A stretch of 64,000 bases of DNA from assembly GCA_001599815.1 (NCBI GenBank), contig BCIA01000002.1, positions 4,809,626-4,873,625 of the forward strand, written 5' to 3'. The position numbers were made by a program, and so were the translations under genes. Below, in pieces: positions 51,301-63,947 of this stretch (positions within the stretch are counted from its first letter, which is position 1; each line of letters begins with the position of its first letter). A model generated the notes under the pieces. It was not told the DNA's origin. It ran no database searches and saw only the letters and a list, made by a program, of their open reading frames with translations. The DNA is from Furcasterigmium furcatum. Its lineage: Eukaryota > Ascomycota > Sordariomycetes > Glomerellales > Plectosphaerellaceae.

Positions 51301-53537
51301 CACGAACGCAATGCCCTCTTCGGGACTCGCACATAGCTCCTCGCCTATCCTCTGCGAAACATCCTCGGGGGGGTTCAGGGGTCCCCTGGGATGGCCGGCA
51401 GGAATGACAACATATCCGCCACTCATCCATGTCTCGAGGCATGTCCACATCGTATTGCACTCCTCCTTCGTCTTGCGAGTGAGGAGGGCAGCCAGTGTTG
51501 TGAAGACGCTGGAGCGGATGTGCGGCAGAATGGGGCTGCTCGCGAGCTGGTAACAGAGATCAACCACATTATATGTGGGCTCCCGGATGATGAACTGCCG
51601 CGAAGTCTCGCTCTGCGCTGTGAGCTTGGAGATGAGGCTGAGATATGCCTGGAGCATCATCTCAGATTCCGGCTCGGCCTCGGCGTGTTCGCCATTCGGG
51701 CGTCCTGCGCGGTATGCTAACGTCTGGTTGGCAGGGGGGGTGTCTCTGGATTTGTTGGCGAAGAAACTCAGCTCCCGGAAAATCTGCTGCCAAGTCAAGG
51801 ATTGTGATCTTCGCATCTTGCCGGAAGCATGGTGGCCTTCGTCGAGCAGGAACTCATGGGCAGCGGTCGCGCATGTTTCGTTGCCGGAGACAGCCTGCAA
51901 CATGTCGCAGAAGGCGGTGACCAGAGGGGTCGACGCCCGTCTGGAGGCCCAGTGCATGAAGCCGGCCAGATTGCTGTCGGGATCCGACCAGAAGTTCGTG
52001 GCGGCGGTAGGGCGGCCCTCGTATGCCAGAGCGATGACAACCAGGAACCGCTCCAAGTCTGCAAGCTGCTCCGTGCCCAGCTGTCGTTGTTCGTCTTCGT
52101 TGACGCGCAGTTTTCGGAGCACATCTGGAAGATTCGAGATGAAGGCATCGATAAACACTTCCAGCTGCGTGGCCAGGCACACCTTGAAGTAGTCGGCGAA
52201 GGGTACTGTTTCCGGGGCCAAGTTCGGCGTCTTCCGTCCAAGCCAGTTTATGAAAGAGACTCTTGCGGGGTCCTGGCGCTCGGAAGCATTGGTGTCTGCC
52301 AGGATGGACAGTATGAAGTCAAACGCGCCGTCTCTGAGGGCCTCGAAGAAAACCTTTGACCGTTGCTCGTCTTCTCCGTCGACATCGATTCCCTGCAGGG
52401 CTCCCACGTAAGTGTCGTCGAGGTACCACCCGCTATATTCAGACAACCACCATGCTTTCACTGCAGCCTGCAGGTTGCCCAGGGGCCAAGTCTCGTCGTC
52501 GTTGGGGCGGCAGATGACACCCTGCAGTTGGCGGGCGACCTGGATGTCACCAATGCCCTCCGTGGACCCGAAGGTCGTAATAAAGGCTCCCAGAGCAGGG
52601 AACAAGTGTACTGTGATATGGTCAGTCCAAAAGCGACAGAGTGCGTCCCGGGTCTCTCGGCTTACCCAACAGGACGTCGTATTTGTCGGTCTTCTTCAGC
52701 TCATCCAAGAAGTGCGTGAAGTCGGACGGTTCAACAAGCTTCTTCTCGACCGCCCGGCACAGCACAAGACCCAACAGTTCATGTTGCTGTACGAGGCTGG
52801 CGCGAGAGTACTCCAGCGTGTCGAACCCCTCCGGCTTTTCTCCCCTTGCGCCGTTGGCCAGCACGGCGGCGGCCATCATCTTGTCCGATATCCTCGTAAG
52901 CCAGGCCCGCACGTCTTGCATGGCAGACACGCATCTTGGTTCCAATCTCCGGTTTTTCGAGTCGGTCAGAATGTTTTCTGCCAGGTAGGTCTGCATAACC
53001 TGGACGACGTCCGGGTCGATCTGGTCATCGTCGTCCAGATCATCGATCTCGAACAGCAGACGGACGCAGTCGAGGACGTACTTCCGCTGCTGGTGGAAGC
53101 GAATGATGGCACACTCTAGGAGGGAGCGGCCAAGGGTCGAGGGGTCATCTTCGGCTTCGAGGACATATCGCGCCGCCTCGATTTCGTTGATCTCAACCTC
53201 GTCGGCGAGGCTAAGAGCGATGATCTGAAACTCTTCGTTGACGGAGTATTTTTCGCGGTCGATGAGGATCTCGCCTGTGATGACTAGGTGTGAGTACGTG
53301 TCTTGCTAGGCAGGTAGACGGGCTAGGGCGTGTGGAGGAAGCCTCACCAGACTTGAGCGCGGTGCGACTCTGTTCGGTCCTGGATGGTCGGTGATACAGG
53401 CGCGCCAGTTCGCGCTTGAACAGGTCCTGGATCAGGTCATTGTGGAAGGACTCTGCACTCTCAGGGCGGCCCTCGCGGATGGCGACCAAGTCGCGATGGA
53501 AGAATTGGAGCGCATCGAGAGTCGAGACATCGTCCAT
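48361..53537 (-). CDS. NUP192: Nucleoporin Nup192 (Nup205 family), inner ring of the nuclear pore
   Basis: Four exons (53537..53348, 53274..52666, 52610..48475, 48420..48361) give 1664 residues, the expected length for fungal Nup192. The protein is a long alpha-solenoid. Features fitting the family include the N-terminal MDDVSTLDALQFFHRDLVAI, a helical ring region, LFPALGAFITTFGSTEGI near residue 270, and SSVFTTLAALLTRKTKEE further on. Nup192 scaffolds the inner ring with Nic96, Nup53 and Nup188. The last exon encodes only HEESLMPQTKQTGGRPYFT after a 54 nt intron; without splicing the frame would end in VSTLTRPDI. One ambiguous base (N) at 48534 leaves one residue unknown. It is divergent from TEL1, 1054 bp apart, and convergent with the RING gene. 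Confidence 0.93.
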
Positions 53538-54591
53538 GGTGTCTGTGGTTGATGTCGGGGACGACGCTATGCCGCGGGTCAGGCAGAAACGAACGGCATG
53601 CGCTGGGTATGAAGGGTTCGCATCAAGGACCCGTGGCGCGAAGGGCGGTCCGAAGGGTCGGGAGAGCCTGCGGGAAGTGAGAGACGGGCGGCCGTGAGGG
53701 TCAGGTAGGTCGCGGGGTGGTGGTGCATGGGGAAGCTCCTCGGGCCTTCAGAGCTCTTTGGCGTGGTGGTGCAGGGAAATTCTACCAGTCGCTGCAGGTC
53801 AACAAAGCTCTAATCGCTCGGAAAGGAAGGCGGTGTGGAATCTACGCGCTTACCGCAGCAGCCCACAGAATATGCATGCAGCCGGGGCGCAACGGTTCGG
53901 CCTCGAGTCTGTTGGAGACAAAGACATTGGGCATGCTAATTCTGCCAACAAATGAAGACTCGTCGGTGTAAATGGAAACAGGACATATATGATGCGAGTT
54001 GAATGAGGCCGACCCTGCTGGCATGGTGAAGCTTGTTAAGTTTCATCCTGGAGAGAGAGACGAACAACCCAAGGCGTGCTGAGTTGGATTCTATGTCGAG
54101 TCGAGTTGCCCGTCCTTGGTAATTGAGATGATCTGTCCGGTTACTTCAAGGAGTCGAGATGAGGGCTTCCCAAACTTCTGATACTCTGGAGCGACGGGAC
54201 TATCAACTCAGGCGAGCTCCTTCTCGACCGGAGAAATGACCCCTGCGGATCAGTCAGCCTGGTGCCTCATGTCCAGTCGCTTAACGGGGCAGGCAGGTCG
54301 AGATACCTTGTCAGTCAGAAAGGCGTTGTCCCGAGTTCTGGAAGTCGACCAACTTGACCATAATTCGAATTATCACGTGTTTGGTCACTCATCTCGATTG
54401 TATCGGGACTCGATCTGGAATCAACTCGATCTGGGCATAGCCGGTGCTCGATGTACCTCGTCACCAGACGCGGCAGGCGCGACTGAGCTCAGACTGTGTT
54501 TACCTCCACTCTCACTTGACTGACCTCGTGCATCTCACCTGCCTCCGTCATCGAGTCCAGTCCTCCACTCGAACAATGCCCAGTCTCCAAC
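53538..54591. promoter_or_regulatory. Divergent promoter region between NUP192 and TEL1
   Basis: 1054 bp shared by the two large genes. Near the TEL1 side there is a CACGTG E-box at 54374-54379 and two copies of ACTCGATCTGG at 54408-54418 and 54424-54434, 16 bp apart. No coding frame is supported. The regulatory role is inferred from position. Confidence 0.45.
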
Positions 54592-57500
54592 ATGGCTCAG
54601 TCGGCAGACAGGGTGCTCGGTAAGCTCGACCATCATGGGCCTCAATTGTGCTGGCTAGCCGGCTGACCCTCTCTAGCCTTGATCAAGAGCAGCAACTACA
54701 AGACGCGTAGCGGCGGGCTCGACGACTTGATCTTCTTGTTCGACAAGACCAGGGTCGACCTCTCCTCGGTTAAGGGCGATCCCTACCACGAGATCTTCGA
54801 GACCCTTTTCAAATGCGTCATTCTCGAGAGGCAGGCCTACTCCAGCAAGAGGAACACTGCCACCGCAACCCGTCTCGAAAAATGCGCCAAGGCCCTCCGC
54901 CTGGCCGTCCAGCACGGGGCCTCCAAGATTAGGCGCAAGGTCGTCTTGTCGCTCATCGGCCATATCACCGAGGCCATCCTTTCGCATGATTCCAGCCTCG
55001 TCGAACCCTTGCAAAAGGATTACTTCCAATCTCTCATCGCCCTGCTCTCGCACCAAGCCAACGCCGAACACCTGGCCACGTTCGGCGCCGCAGGCTGGTT
55101 CGACTGCTTGGACTTCTGCCTCGAAGTTCTGGATTCGACCCTCGAACGAAGCACTCAGCAAGATTCCGCCTCTCGCGCCTCCCCAGCCCCCGGAACATTG
55201 TCTCTCAGCTCTACTGGACTTCGATCTAGCGGCAGAAGCACCGGCAAGCTTCCCAACCAGCTACCACTGTCCCAAGACCTCTTGGGGAACCTGCTGCAGA
55301 TTATATACCTGTTACTCTCATCTCCCAATGCCCCCCTCAAAGTCAGATCGGAGCGGCTTTCCAAAGTCCTCCTACAGGTTCTACAACTTCGCCTCAGCCT
55401 GGGTGCGCCGATCAGGTACGCGTTCGCCTGTCTCAACATCCTCTTCGCAGGCATCCAAGCCGACAATGTCCACCTCTCCAAGAGGCTGGCAAGCGAGGCT
55501 GTCCCCATTCTCCGCAACTGGTGGCAGGGCCGGACAGTCTCCTCCCACGATCAGCTACAGAACTCGGTCCGAGATGAGATGCTCAAGTTCATCTTCTCGG
55601 CTCGCCTTCACCTCGAACGTGTCTCGATAGACGATCCCATCACCCTCGATGATATCGAGCAGCTAGCCGACGCTCTCTGGACAGAGTACACGCAAAGAAA
55701 TTCACGCGACAAGCTCCAGCTGGCCGACATCACTTTCACCTCGTCGGCGCTGCCGCCTGACTGGCTGCAGATACGCGGCTTTGGTCTGCGTCCCCACCAC
55801 TCAGAAGGCGAGAGAAAATGGGCGCTGCTGCAGGATCTGGCCTTCCTCGAGTATATCGTAAGGCATCGGCACACGGACCAGCGAACTCAAAACGAAGAGC
55901 CGAACGAAGATCACCCACGAAAAAGACGCCGCAAGGCGCAGCACGCCAGCAGGATCCACGAAAAGCTGCAGAGAGGCGGTGCTTCTACCGAGGCTGCCCT
56001 GCAGCTGATCCCTTTTCTGCTTGACCTGGGGCTGGACCCATCGGATCTCCAGGTCGATGTGGCGGCTTCCGTGAGCAGTGACAAACCTTGGACGCTCCTC
56101 GCCTACTCTAGTCTCGTCATCCATCATGGCGTCGACGATCAGGCCTGGGAGACTCCTTGGAAGAGCGCCGTACGGGCAATCAGTATACCGTCAACCTGCC
56201 GCGTGGGTAGCTTCTTGATGAAGACCATGCTGGAATCAGGGCGCCTCCCCTATCACAGCATTTCAGAAGACATCAACAGCATCCTGACGAATGCGCACGT
56301 AAACGGGCCTGCTGTTCTTGTCGACTCTTCCATCCAACTGATGGACCTCCTGCAGACGCTGAGAAATGCCAAGCTTCCGAGTGCCAGCCAACAAACCTCG
56401 CAGCATATCATCAGATGGGCATCTTCAAAGTGGGCGCCCGCCGCTACTCCCTACTCCACGGCAAGCTCCATTCACGTTCATCCTGTCGAATACGCGAATC
56501 TCCTCCTGGCGTGCTGCGGAGCCAACCTCCTGCCTTTGGATCAGACGCCCATGTCAGGCACCTCCATCAGCCAAACCTGGCGTGATCACCGGGATCATGC
56601 TGCTGCGGTCAGATATCTCCTTCTCTTGCCAGAGCGTGAAAGCCGCACTGGCAGCAGAAATGACCCTGCGAGTGCGAGTGTGCAGTCGGTCCGGATGGCC
56701 GATGCAGCAACGTATCACAACTCGAAATTACTCGTCCTGGAGTTTCTGTTCCCAAGATTCGAGGAGCTGAAAGAGCTGTGTCACTCCTGGACCCTCAAGC
56801 CTTCCGAAGGCGGCGCCCAAATGACTGCGAGCAAGCTGCAAAGCCTGCTGGCCGCTTGTACTATTGGCGCAATCCTCGCGCCTCAGATCACTGACCTGAA
56901 TACCAGGCAGTCGCGAGACATCGAGCCAGTCGTGTTCGAGTTGCTAGACTCGGCTCTCTCAAGCATGTGTAGTTCTTCGGACAGCAAGTACTTCTTCGGC
57001 TTGTTGCTCCAGGAGACCGCCTCTCATGCTCCTCCTCTGAACACCGCCAGGCTTCAGCTGCTCGCCAAAGAGCACTCCTGCCTCCTCAAGCTCTATTCGG
57101 TCATTACGAGCTGCCTGCGTGGTCGGGCCGAAAAGGAATCGTCGGCGCAGAACAGCGACTTCATGGATCTGGATGACGAGTTCGAGTCCCAGGAGAGCCG
57201 AGCCAGCACTGCATCCAGAGCCAGAGCTTTCGAGGTGCCACGCCAAAACACATCTCTGAGGATGAATCGGGAAGCTTTCCATCAGGCCACGACGCTCCGA
57301 GTGCAGCTCTTGGGCACCCTCCACAGTGATGGTAGTCAAGTTGGCCTTGTACCCTCAGACCTCGTCGCCACCATTGTCGAGATGCCTCCGGACACCTTCC
57401 TCCTCTCATGCGACGCACTGTTGGAGCTTTTCAACTCTGATCTCCTCATCAATGCAGATGATGCGCGTCAGATCGTTGAAAAGTTAGGCGAGATCATCGG

Positions 57501-60500
57501 CGAGCCAGAGTACGCATGCTGCGAAGCTGCCCAATCGATGGGCCTCGGTATCCTCCAAGGACTCTCGGAAGTCTGGCTTGACGAGAAGAATGCTGTGATC
57601 TCCGAGGCAGTGAAAGACATTTACGACTACTTCGTCCAGGACTCCTTGCCGCAGAACAGCCTTTCCCCCCGATCTCAGATCGCCTTCTCGGGGCTCCTCC
57701 TTTGCCTCTTGAGGAATGATCCGGAGTATGGTACGAAACTCGAGCTGCCCTCATGTCGTACGACGCTGCTTTCAGTACTTCAGGATGGCAGCATGATTGT
57801 CAAGTATCACATCGCATTCTGCCTACCCGACATCTTTGGGCTCTACATTCTCAAAACGCACGACGATGTCTTTGTGGACGTGCTTAATGTTCTCCCCATA
57901 GACGAAGACGTCGTCGAAGGCATCGCCTTCCGAATCTTCGTCCTCGCCGAGCTGGCATGCCGGTGGCCGACCCTCCTCCGCAGATGCACATACCACATCT
58001 TCGAAGCCCCCGGGAAATTGCCCCATTCCGCCGAATATGCCACCCACTGCTTGGCCAAAGTATCAAACGCCCTCAAGCTGAAGTCGGCTCAGGAGCTTTT
58101 CGGGCTATTCTGCCCTCAGCTCCTCTATACCTGGCTGGAAAACGAACCTCTCCAACATATGCCCTTCCAGATCTTCGGCTTCGAAACGCTTCAGGAAATG
58201 CTACAAGCATGCCATGCAGAGACTGCTGCTTTGATGCTGATGCGTGGACAGGAGGACGCTGCGAAGACTCTAGCACAGGAACTCTCAACCAGCTGTCCCG
58301 AGATGGTCAGGCGCGGGTTCTCCAAGATCATGGCATACGCGATCGCGCAAGATGTAGGCTCTTCCGCGACTGGACCGGACACCGCCGAGAACCGCGTACG
58401 ACGAATCCTGGGTAGGGAACCATTCCTCGACGCCGTTTACGCGAACTTTGCGGACATTGTGGCAATCTTGCTCGACATATTCGACCAAGAGGGCCAGATC
58501 GAGAGGTATCTCGCCAAGGACGCCAACTTTGCATATGCGGCGACCACGATGAACGAAATCAAGACCCTGTCGCACTCTGAAGTTGGCTTGCCAGCCAACC
58601 AACAACCAATGTTCAAGGCCAAGCACCTTCTCCGAGAGCTATTTCAACTCTGTAGTAAGACTGAGTATGAATTATCGACTCTTTGGACTCCGGCCTTGGT
58701 CGTTGCTGTGGCTCGCCGCCTGTTCAACACGATGCATCCCGCTTTGGGCTCTCTCCATGCATGCTCTGCTCTGCGAAAGATCCGCGTCCTCATCTGCCTT
58801 GCTGGACCTGTTGTCTTTGAACAATATCCTTTGGAGATGCTCCTGCATTCGATGCGACCGTTGATAGTCGATTCCGAGTGCGCGGACGACGCCCTGGGCA
58901 TCAGTCAATATCTCATCAGCAAAGGAGCCGAATACCTCAAGCAGGTGCCGTCTTTTCTCGCAGGCTATGGCCTGTCGACCTTGGCCTCCTTGAGGGTATT
59001 CCTTGAATCAAGCCAATCAAGCACCACACAGGAAAGTCAGTTCAAGGCCACGATGAGCAAGGCTCAAAAGTTTCACAGCTGGCTTTCGAAATACCTCAGT
59101 GGCTACGATTCGCGTTACTTCGCAAACGAAACCCAGCAGACTTCTTTCAAGACAATCATGCAGACGGCGTCAAACATCCGTTCATCTGGAAATGCCGAAA
59201 GAGACACCAACGAGAGCACCCTTTTGCTTGAGATCCTACGAGACGAAAAGTCCGAACAGCAACTCCTCAATGAGCCCGCTCGTGAGCTCGCACTGGGCTT
59301 GCTTTGCGGCGACTTCGTGGTTCCTGCTTCCGCTCGCCAAGATGTCATAGACAGCGACGATCTCGCAATCGAACACAGCAGCATCGTCTGGCAGAGTTGC
59401 AAAGCTAACGAACTGAGCGACGAATACCTGTCTTGGGCTGGACGTGTCATGGGCAGATCCTTTGCCGCCTCGGGCGAGGTGCAGCCTGAACTCCTTCGAG
59501 AGTCAGACCTGGCCCAGTATCTTGAGCTGGCGCCAGGTATCAACAATTCCGGGGAGGGCCTGATATCCCTGATCCAGCGGCTAACATCCAGCAAAGACTC
59601 CTTCACTGCAGGCATGGCCGAGTCTGCTTTGCGGGCTGTTCTGTCAGAGGCCATCGCCCAGGCTGATGAGACACTTGTCAGCGCAGCACAGAAGACCTTG
59701 TCCGAGTCCCTGTACAACGCCTCCGACTGGCAACCCTATCGTACACCTCTCTTTGACACGACCAGTTCTGTCGAGGAGGTTCGGGAGGCCGAGCTCTTCA
59801 GCCAGACCTCGATCAGACAAAATGACTGGGTTCGTCACCTGGCAGCACACTTGGTTCGATCAATCTCTGCAGACGTCCTGCTCAACTACCTTGGCCAGCT
59901 GGTCATGCATGCTACAGGCTTTGCCGAGGACGCGCTGCCATTTATCGTCCACCTCGCTTTGTCTAGCCAGATTGACAAACAACAGAACGTCAAGCGCCAG
60001 TTGTCAGAATCCTTCAGATATTGGCTCGAGCTGAAAGGTGCGGCGGCAATGAAGAACCAGAGACAGATCCTCAACGCTCTGCTCTATTTGCGGACTCAGA
60101 AGTACCAAGATGAGACGTCCATCGCAGATCGGTCTCAGTGGCTTGACGTTGACTTTGCTATCACTGCATCCGCGGCCGCGAGATGCGGAATGCACAAAAC
60201 TGCCCTCTTGTTCACCGAGGCTGCGGCCTCCCAACTTACCCGAGGATCTCGCAGATCATCCGCTGTCCGAGAAGGAGAGTCCACGAATATTCTACTCAAG
60301 ATCTACGAGAACATCGACGATCCAGATTCCTATTACGGCCTGTCGCAACCTCCGAGTCTTTCCAACGTGCTCGCACGCGTTGAGTACGAAAAGGATGGCT
60401 CGACGAGTCTTGCTTTCCGCGCAGCCCAGTACCAGAATCATCTTCGCCAAGGAGATACTGCTTCCCATTCCGATGGCCTGGCCCTCGTGAGCTCCCTCAG

Positions 60501-63360
60501 CACACTCGGCCTGGCGGGACTCGCACACTCTCTACTCAGAACGCTGGACAACGCAGAGGACAACAACGTGAGGACAGCCCAGGACACCTTTGATTTGGCC
60601 AGACGACTGGAGATCTGGAACCTTCCGGCACAAGCTTCCAGCAGCAGCCATACCGCCACCCTTTACAAGGCCTTCCAAGGAATTCAGCAAGCTACATCAA
60701 TTGAGGCGTCCCGACATGCGATCTACGACGGGTACCGTCACACAATGCGCAGCCTCACCAGCGGCAATCTGAACGCAGCTGGCCTGAGGAGCCAACTGGG
60801 GGCTCTTGCCGCCCTGGTTGAACTGGACGACGTTGTGAATGTTGCAGACTTTGCCGGCCTCGAAGGCATACTGGCAACATTCGAGGAACACACTCAGTGG
60901 ATGCGCCGAGGACATTTCGAGACCGTGAGCTCTCTCTTATCGTGCCGCGAGACGACCCTTAATCTGCTGAGCTGCCAAGCAGCCCTACGCAGTGTTTCAA
61001 GACTCCCAACAGCCCAAGCGAGGCAGATCCAGATCAGGGGAATGCTGAATTCTTCCGGCATCTACCGCTACCACAGAGCGACGCAAGAATCCCTCAACCT
61101 GGCCACATCTCTGACTGGTCTTGTCACGAAGTGTGAAGAGCTTGGCTTGAACGTCGACGCTGTTGTCCGGATGGAGACCGCCAACTCCCTGTGGGATTCG
61201 GGTGAGATGATCACCTCCATTCGAATGCTTCAGGCTATCGACGACTCTGCTGTTCTCAAGAGACAAAACATCCCAGTTGCCCGGTCAGAATTGCTCTCCA
61301 AGATTGGGCATCAGGTCTCGGTCGCTCGACTGGAAAAGCCCCACGATATTCAGAAGAGGTACCTGGAACCGGCACTCAAGGAGCTCAAGGGCAAAACCGA
61401 GGGCAAGGAAGCTGGTCAGGTCTTCCACCAGTTTGCCATGTTCTGCGACAGTCAGCTTCAGAATACGGATGGGCTGGAGGATCTCGCTCGACTGCAGAAC
61501 CTCAAGAAGGGCAAAAGCGATGAAGTCAAGCAGCTGAAGGTGCTCCTTTCGACGGCGAAAGATTCGCAGACAAAGCAGCGATACTCTTCCCATCTCGCCA
61601 AGGCCCAGCAGTGGCTCAATCTCGATGAACAGGAGCTGCGTCGTGTCGAACAGACCCGCGGGGAATTCGTCCGCCTGAGCCTGGAAAATTACCTCCTGTC
61701 CCTTGTTGCATCGGACGAGTTCAACAATGATGCTCTGCGGTTTACCGCCATCTGGCTTGAGCGATCTGACGAAGAGTTGACGAACGACGCCGTCAAGAGG
61801 TATTTGGACAAGGTTCCAACCAGGAAGTTCGCGGCCTTGATGAACCAGTTGTCATCCAGACTGCAGGACCAGAACACTCCTTTCCAAGGACTCCTCATGG
61901 GGCTTGTTCGAAACATCTGCGTCGACCATCCTTACCATGGCATGTATCATATTTGGTCTGGGACCAAGACGAGGGCCAACGAGAAGGACGAGGTTGCGGT
62001 TCGCCGACAGAGAGCTACCGACAGAGTATCCAAGCACCTAGAGAAACACGCCGTCGTTGGCAGCATCTGGCACGCCATCGACAGGACCAGCGGGTACTAT
62101 CATCGTCTGGCGGCCGACAGAGACCCGTCCAAGTACAAGGCCGGCCACAAGATCAACCTCAAGGACACGACCACCGGCAATTACCTTGTCAACGCCCTGA
62201 ACAAATACCAGATCCCTCCGCCCACACTGCAGATGGAGCTTGCAGCCGATGGAGACTACTCCAATATCCCTATTATGTCGAGGCTTGAGCCACAAATGAC
62301 CATCGCTTCCGGTGTCAGCGCGCCCAAGATCATCACTGCGATTGGGAGCGACGGGCGGAGATACAGACAGCTCGTCAAGGGAGGCAATGACGACCTTCGC
62401 CAGGACGCCATCATGGAGCAAGTGTTCGCCGCCGTTTCGTCCTTGCTCAAGCTTCACCGCGAGACCCAACAGCGGAGCCTCGGTATCAGGACGTACAAGG
62501 TTTTGCCACTCACTTCGGCATCCGGCGTTATCGAATTCGTTCCCAACACTATTCCTCTTCACGAGTTTCTCATGCCCGCGCACGAGCGCTACTATCCCAA
62601 GGACCTCAAGGGGGGGCAGTGTAGGAAAGAGATCTCCAATGCCCAAGGTAAGTCGACAGAAGCGAGGATCAACACGTACAGGAAGGTCAAGGAGAGGTTC
62701 CATCCCGTCATGAAGTACTTCTTCCTTGAGTACTTTGTCGACCCGGATGAATGGTTCGTCAAGAGGACTGCCTATACCAGAACGACTGCAGCGATCTCCA
62801 TGCTCGGCCACGTCCTCGGCCTCGGCGACCGCCACGGACACAATATCCTCCTCGACCACAAAACGGGCGAGGTCGTCCACATTGATCTCGGCGTGGCTTT
62901 CGAGATGGGCCGCGTCTTGCCAGTTCCAGAACTGGTGCCATTCCGATTGACCCGAGACATCGAAGACGGCATGGGCATCACGAAGACCGAGGGAGTTTTC
63001 CGGCGTTGTTGCGAATTCACCCTCGACGCCTTGAGGGAAGAGACGTACTCGATCATGACGATTCTTGACGTGCTCCGATACGATCCCCTGTATTCCTGGT
63101 CGATCTCCCCCGTGCGATTGGCGAAGCTGCAGACGACAACAGCGACCATGGATGACGATGATGTGGAGGCAGAGGCGGCGTTGGGGGCGAAGACAAGGGG
63201 GGTCAACGAGCCCTCGGAGGCCGACAGGGCGCTCGAGGTGGTGCGGAAGAAGCTCTCGAAGACGCTGAGCGTCGAGGCGACAGTCAATGACCTGATCAAC
63301 CAGGCAACAGACGAGAGAAATCTGGCTGTCTTGTATAGCGGGTGGGCAGCCTACGCATAA
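54592..63360 (+). CDS. TEL1: Tel1/ATM checkpoint kinase (PIKK family)
   Basis: Phosphatidylinositol-3-kinase-related Ser/Thr kinase that senses DNA double-strand breaks and maintains telomeres, acting with Mre11-Rad50-Xrs2/Nbs1. Two exons: a 28 nt first exon (54592..54619, MAQSADRVL) and a giant second exon (54677..63360), 2903 residues. The join restores the N-terminal TAN-like motif: L11, K18, R20, L24 and L27 in LIKSSNYKTRSGGLDDL. A long helical-repeat region follows, then FAT at roughly 1900-2450. The kinase domain begins near 2560 (LVKGGNDDLRQDAIMEQVF), with the catalytic loop GLGDRHGHN from 2724 and the metal-binding HIDLGVAFE from 2744. A terminal FATC ends in LAVLYSGWAAYA. The length matches fungal Tel1 (about 2800-2950). 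No intron was needed within the 8.7 kb exon. Confidence 0.96.
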
Positions 63361-63540
63361 AGTAGCATGTAATACTATTTGATATTCTTTTTGGACCACG
63401 TCTTGGTTTGGTGATGTCCAGCCTCAATGGCCTTCCTAGTGAGATGGCGGGAAATGAGCAAACATTTGTCCGAAGGACTTGGTGTCTGGATGGCTTCCTT
63501 GTCGACCAACAGTTCATCTCAATGGTGAGCAAATCGACCT

Positions 63541-63840
63541 AAAAGCTTGTCAAGGGAAAGGCCTATTCAGCTGTCATCATATCAAGATGTTACTTAATTA
63601 AGCGGCCTTCCCTTTGAGAGAGACTCAAATTCAAGGGCCATTCTGTTGACCAAGAGTCTCATTGAGGAAAAGGCTAGTTTGGTCTTATTATACTAAGATG
63701 GTACTGAATTGAGTAGGCTCCCTATTGAGGGATGAGTGAATCTTAATAGCCTCTGAGTGAACTTCCATTATGTCGACTTAAAGGCTGGTTGAGGTGGAAT
63801 ACTAAGCAGTTAGTATTATATCGAGATGGCCTCTTATTTA
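63541..63840. repeat. Three diverged ~110-130 bp tandem repeats
   Basis: Similar units start near 63541, 63664 and 63779. Each begins with an AAAGGC-type block and carries an AAGATG/GAGATG block with AT-rich flanks at 63585, 63696 and 63824 (spacing 111 and 128 bp). Differences are largely transitions. The alignment was by eye and is approximate. Confidence 0.45.
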
Positions 63841-63883
63841 CCTATATTCTCATCGTGCGAGAGCTCTGTCCATTCAGCATCCT

Positions 63884-63947
63884 ATCAAGAAAGCAGGTCA
63901 TCAAGAAAGGAGGCCATCAAGAAAGGAGGTCGTCAAGAAAGCACCCT
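63884..63947 (+). repeat. Four tandem copies of a 16 bp unit
   Basis: Units at 63884-63899, 63900-63915, 63916-63931 and 63932-63947 share the core RTCAAGAAAG, then a variable tail (CAGGTC, GAGGCC, GAGGTC, CACCCT). The first three are nearly identical. Confidence 0.85.

Noticed and set aside
62038..63399. 453-codon minus-strand frame over the TEL1 kinase domain
   Set aside because: Antisense shadow of a conserved kinase; no motif of its own.
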